Origin: Desulfitobacterium_A sp035539115
Lineage (GTDB): Bacteria; Bacillota; Desulfitobacteriia; Desulfitobacteriales; Desulfitobacteriaceae
Direction: 5' to 3'
Assembly (NCBI RefSeq): GCF_035539115.1
Contig: NZ_DATLJA010000072.1
Span: 1-8,714 of the forward strand
Length of the DNA stretch: 8,714 nucleotides
In this document: piece by piece, positions 6,235-8,714 of the stretch
Layout: each line of letters begins with the position of its first letter
Numbering within the stretch: the stretch's first letter is position 1
The notes under the pieces: model-generated
What the model saw: only the letters and a program-made list of their open reading frames with translations
Told to the model about the DNA's origin: nothing
The model's database searches: none
Translations under genes and position numbers: made by a program

Positions 6235-7544
6235 TTAAGCCGTGCGAAGAAGCGTGTTTTTTCGGTCGTAAATGGCTTGCTCCGCCAGGTGTCGTAATTC
6301 TCGATTCCGTTCCTTGGGAACAAAGTATTCCTGAGCATGGTGGATCATACCAAGAATTAAACGGCTCAATTCAGCCAGCCGGAGGTAGGTCTCCACCCGT
6401 CTTTGCCCGCGTATCGTCAACTTCTTATGGTGAAAAACATGATTCAGAAGGTTTGCTTCTAAGGCAAAGTTTAGTTCGACTTGTTTGCGGAAATTTAGGC
6501 AGGCCTTTGCCAGTTGCGACCCCGAAAGATTGGGGGTTAGCCTCAAAGGAAAACTCAAAGCGTTTCTCACAAGTTCCCCAACGTAAGCAGGAATCGCAGT
6601 GAGATGGATCGCCTACGTATTGTACCCTCATATCTTCGGTGTCAAACCCGTCGTACACCGCCAAGTGTCCTTCAGGACACCGCACTCGTCCTTGTTCATC
6701 GCAAACTTCAGGACGGATCATGTCCTTCTTTACTTCGGTAAATACGGTCGTATGGTAGGTCTTGTGTGCATCAATCTTATCTTGACTGTCTATGTAACCC
6801 ATATCTGCCACTAAATTGGGAAGCTGAATATCCAATTTTTTCATTCGTTTCAAAGAAGGAAGCAGCATTTGGCTGTCTGAAGTCTTTGCATGAATCCTAC
6901 TGAACCTAAAGGCATTGGCCCTTGTGAGCTCCCACAAATCACGGTATTTTTACGGTAGCCGATAAAATACTTATTTTGATTCACTTTAATTCGTTGGCGG
7001 CCGACCTTAGCGTCCGTATCGGAAAAACGGGGCTGACACGTACACTTCTCAGGAGTCTTGAAGGTACACTCTTTTTTGAATCCACCGACTGATGCGAAAA
7101 CAGGACGCGAATTTAAGACGGCAATCATTAGATTCAGGAAGCCTTCCATTTGCTCTGCCTGGTGTAGAAAGGGTTTGGACAGTTCGTTTGTTTTTCATCG
7201 TCAATCCCAAGCTGGGCACGAAACCGACTTAAGGCCGCGTGGCTCGGTACTTTGGTTCCATCTATCTCGAGAAAATTACGATAATCCTGATGTTTAGGTT
7301 TGGCTAACTCCCTACACATTTGGCGAAATGAAGTAAACTCGGGTCGAGTGAAGTAGAGGATATGCATACGAAACAAAGTAACCCCATCCCAAGGCTTGCG
7401 CCCCCGCGGATCAATAAGGGTGGGTCGTGGGAATAACGATCGAATTTCCTCATTGTTAATGAATGAAACATAATCAATGAGTTCCGCGTCAAAACCTAAC
7501 GTGCTATAATAGAGGGATGAGAACATGTTGAGTTGAATATGCAA
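6235..7544 (-). pseudogene. DDE transposase of the 6016-7675 element, at least three frameshifts
   Basis: The protein is recovered only by joining four minus-strand frames. 7544-7134 gives the N-terminal DNA-binding part (DYVSFINNEEIRSLFPRP, DGVTLFRMHILYF, then SHAALSRFRAQLG). 7149-6850 continues with EGFLNLMIAVLNSRPVF and a DDE strand (DTDAKVGRQRIKVNQNKYF). 6937-6425 gives LPNLVADMGYIDSQDK, a Cys-containing insert (CDSCLRWGTCEKRF) and family-typical sequence. 6570-6235 gives the C-terminus with the probable catalytic Glu (FRKQVELNFALEANLLN). Frame changes fall near 7145, 6900 and 6495. The start may be ATG at 7526 or TTG at 7544. It is inactive. The family is close to IS1182 or related IS4/IS5-type elements; I am sure of the DDE type but not of the exact family. 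Confidence 0.82.
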
Positions 7545-7652
7545 GATTTACACCACTTCCTGTGTGATAATATTGGCTCGTTACCTTTATTTTACCGCAC
7601 AATGGACAGAGGTGTAATTATTTTTTATCGCGAACAGGTGTTTGAGCCATTA

Positions 7653-7680
7653 TTGTTTTTTTGTAACAGACTCTTATAGT
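7653..7680 (+). promoter_or_regulatory. Possible hybrid promoter at the insertion sequence boundary
   Basis: TTGTTT (7653-7658) inside the terminal repeat, 16 bases, then TATAGT (7675-7680) straddling the boundary. The -10 matches the consensus at 5 of 6 positions; the -35 is weak. It could drive the helicase remnant, Nudix and UvrD genes downstream. This is speculative. Confidence 0.25.
7657..7674. repeat. Terminal inverted repeat of the insertion sequence, high-coordinate end
   Basis: Inverted partner of 6017-6034. On the plus strand it reads as a T-tract followed by gtaacagactct. Confidence 0.75.
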
Positions 7681-8158
7681 ACTGACTGAGGTAAATGAGC
7701 GTGAAAATCCGTCGGTTGTGTTCAAAACGGCAAAGGGAAACCACGCGAGGGGTCATTATAATCAGCGGCAAATTGACGTAATAATCGAAGAAATACTGCC
7801 GGAGCAAATTGTTGATCATAAGAAATCGGTTGGCATCATTTCGCCGTATCGATTGCAAACGGATAAACTCAAAGAGGCTGTAGGAACCCGAAACATCAAA
7901 GTGGACACTGTTCACAAGTACCAAGGTCGTGAAAAGGATGTCATTATTCTTACGACAGTTGTGAACGAAATAAATGAATTTGTTGATAATCCTAATTTAA
8001 TCAATGTTGCGGTTTCTCGTGCGGTGGACAAGTTGATTGTTGTCGTGTCAGCGGACGAAAAAAAAGATAAGTATGGTATTCCGATTTTAAGAATTAAGAC
8101 AAATGAAAGTGGAGAGGAAACGAAGCTACGTACTAAGCTTAACCAGATTCTTAAATAA
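7676..8158 (+). pseudogene. DNA2/NAM7-type SF1B helicase, C-terminal fragment
   Basis: This is the C-terminal third of an AAA_12-type superfamily 1B helicase, a family of ATP-driven nucleic acid translocases. Open reading begins directly at the insertion sequence boundary, so the N-terminal Walker A half is missing. Visible landmarks, in order, are HYNQRQIDVIIEEIL, motif IV-like GIISPYRLQTDKLKEAV (from about 7832), motif V VDTVHKYQGREKDVIIL (about 7901-7951) and motif VI NLINVAVSRAVDKLIVVVS (about 7991-8047) with its arginine. A GTG at 7718 could start a truncated product, but that would lack ATP-binding motifs. After VVSADEKK the sequence departs from what I recall of close relatives, so an internal change is possible. 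The stop lies 13 bases before the Nudix ATG, suggesting an original operon. Confidence 0.8.
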
Positions 8159-8171
8159 AGGACTGAAAATC

Positions 8172-8555
8172 ATGAAGGAAGTAACCGCAGCAATTATCTT
8201 AAAAGATAACAGAGTACTGATTGTCCAACGGACACCTGGAGATAAATTAGCAGGCAAATGGGAGTTCCCGGGAGATAAAATAGAACCAGGGGAGACTCCG
8301 CAGGAATGCTTAAAGCGCGAAATCCGTGAAGAATTAGATGTTGAGGTAGAAGTCTTGGATCTTTTCGGAGAAAGCATTTTCGCGTATTCCAACGGAACGA
8401 TTAGATTGATGGCATTTTGGTGCAAGTGGGTTTCAGGGGACCTCGCTTTGAAAGTGCATAGTAAGATGGCGTGGGTAGATCACCATGAGTTGGATTTCTA
8501 TGACTTTGCTCCTGCGGATATCCCACTGGCGGAAAAGGTGAAGACTGTTATATAG
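8172..8555 (+). CDS. Nudix hydrolase, MutT-like (8-oxo-dGTP or related nucleotide pyrophosphohydrolase)
   Basis: 127 residues, the usual MutT size. MutT-type enzymes hydrolyse damaged or non-canonical nucleoside triphosphates to monophosphates. ATG 8172 is chosen over the longer open frame because the family N-terminus (MKEVTAAIILKDNRVLIVQR) starts there and AAAGGA (8156-8161) precedes it. KWEFPGDK (residues 29-36) is the substrate-proximal loop. The Nudix box spans 35-57 (GETPQECLKREIREELDVE within it) and keeps the metal-binding Glu residues: Glu41, Arg49, Glu50, Glu53 and Glu54. Two normally Gly positions of the box are Asp (Asp35, Asp56). WVDHHELDFYDFAPAD (101-116) is the usual C-terminal recognition segment. 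It lies 13 bases after the helicase remnant and 85 bases before a UvrD-type gene, all on the same strand. Substrate is not determinable from sequence. Confidence 0.9.
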   Translation: MKEVTAAIILKDNRVLIVQRTPGDKLAGKWEFPGDKIEPGETPQECLKREIREELDVEVEVLDLFGESIFAYSNGTIRLMAFWCKWVSGDLALKVHSKMAWVDHHELDFYDFAPADIPLAEKVKTVI

Positions 8556-8640
8556 AGTTGGAGCATTTTGGGAATCGTCTATGGCTTATTCTAGAAGTAA
8601 TTTAGCATAATATCGATAAGAATGAAGTGGGAGATTCAAA

Positions 8641-8714
8641 TTGTTGCAAGAGAAGGAATTTTTCGAAGAGATCGAAGCAATAGGCTTAAATTTAACTGAG
8701 CAGCAAAAGAGGGC
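8641..8714 (+). CDS. UvrD-type helicase, N-terminal start, cut by window edge
   Basis: TTG at 8641 or 8644 opens a frame that runs off the window and encodes LLQEKEFFEEIEAIG, then LNLTEQQKRA. The LNLTEQQ segment is the Q-motif that opens UvrD/PcrA/Rep helicases (Leu-Asn, Gln before the first ATP-binding helix), usually followed by the Walker A loop. A gtgggag sequence (8628-8634) is a plausible ribosome binding site. Only 24 codons are visible, so the assignment rests on this motif and on the genomic setting behind a Nudix gene. No terminator separates it from the Nudix gene, so they may be co-transcribed. Confidence 0.6.
   Translation, partial: MLQEKEFFEEIEAIGLNLTEQQKR

Larger units (their letters stand above)
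6016..7675 (-). mobile_element. Decayed insertion sequence (IS4/IS5-type DDE, IS1182-like) with terminal inverted repeats
   Basis: About 1.66 kb, bounded by 18-base inverted repeats (AGAGTCTGTTA, one variable base, six A) at 6017-6034 and 7657-7674 with 17 of 18 matching. The transposase reads on the minus strand. Just inside each end a related 12-mer, GCGAACA(A/G)GTGT, occurs at 6054-6065 and 7630-7641 in direct rather than inverted orientation. A clear target duplication is not visible; tat or ttat occurs at both flanks but is too short to trust. The left flank is the lysis module and the right flank is the inside of a helicase gene, so this is not a simple insertion into one gene. Confidence 0.75.

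Noticed and set aside
6051..6338. Minus-strand 95-residue open frame near the element end
   Set aside because: It overlaps the transposase C-terminus in another frame and the element's non-coding end; no family features.
6174..7297. Plus-strand open frames (6174-6602, 6599-6814, 7058-7297) across the insertion sequence
   Set aside because: Shadows of the minus-strand transposase, whose family motifs are clear in the four joined minus frames.
7625..7924. Minus-strand 99-residue open frame
   Set aside because: Antisense to the helicase fragment, which carries clear motifs V and VI on the plus strand.
8126..8425. Minus-strand 99-residue open frame
   Set aside because: Antisense shadow of the Nudix gene.
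1..8714. CRISPR array, tRNA or rRNA genes
   Set aside because: No regularly spaced direct repeats, cloverleaf-like segments with a CCA end or rRNA-like sequence were seen on either strand.

Overview
The window looks like an accessory, rearrangement-prone region from a low-to-mid GC, spore-forming Firmicute. The closest general resemblance is to Desulfitobacterium/Desulfosporosinus-type Clostridia. That rests on strong AGGAGG-type ribosome binding sites, the SleB-type hydrolase, TTG/GTG starts and the style of the insertion sequences. I could not run a search, so the genus is inference.

Layout. 1-527 is the C-terminal end of a UvrD/PcrA helicase with a frame break. 530-1747 is an IS1634-like (IS4 superfamily) transposase lacking its N-terminus and frameshifted near its C-terminus. 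1886-2562 is a self-contained unit: promoter, leader with an inverted repeat, a SleB-type cell wall hydrolase without a signal peptide, and a bidirectional terminator. 2660-3505 (minus) is a very AT-rich gene for a single-pass membrane protein of unknown function. 3597-4724 is an IS3-family element that is frameshifted and cut at its 3' end. 4856-6013 holds a terminator, a TcdR/UviA-like sigma factor gene and a phage-type holin gene. 6016-7675 is an insertion sequence with recognisable terminal inverted repeats and a transposase broken by at least three frameshifts (minus strand). 7676-8158 is the C-terminal part of a DNA2/NAM7-type helicase. It is followed by a Nudix hydrolase gene (8172-8555) and the first codons of another UvrD-type helicase (8641 to the edge).

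Main biological point. Three sites share a bipartite element, TTTACA, exactly 16 bases, then (A/C)TC(T/C)TT: before the hydrolase (1886-1913), before the sigma factor (4955-4982) and just after the holin (5986-6013). Upstream of the hydrolase and sigma genes the identity extends to the 13-mer atgtttacaaaaa and the 7-mer tctttag at identical spacing. The element resembles what I recall of promoters read by the toxin/bacteriocin sigma factors TcdR, UviA, BotR and TetR. The simplest model is a self-activating sigma factor that switches on itself, a holin and a signal-less wall hydrolase. That would be a compact lysis or holin-dependent release module, comparable to tcdR-tcdE or uviA-uviB. The third promoter ends three bases before an insertion sequence, so its original target gene has probably been lost or displaced.

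The right end (helicase remnant, Nudix, UvrD) may be a separate repair or defence cassette. UvrD sequences at both edges, a C-terminus on the left and an N-terminus on the right in the same orientation, hint at duplication and IS-mediated shuffling.
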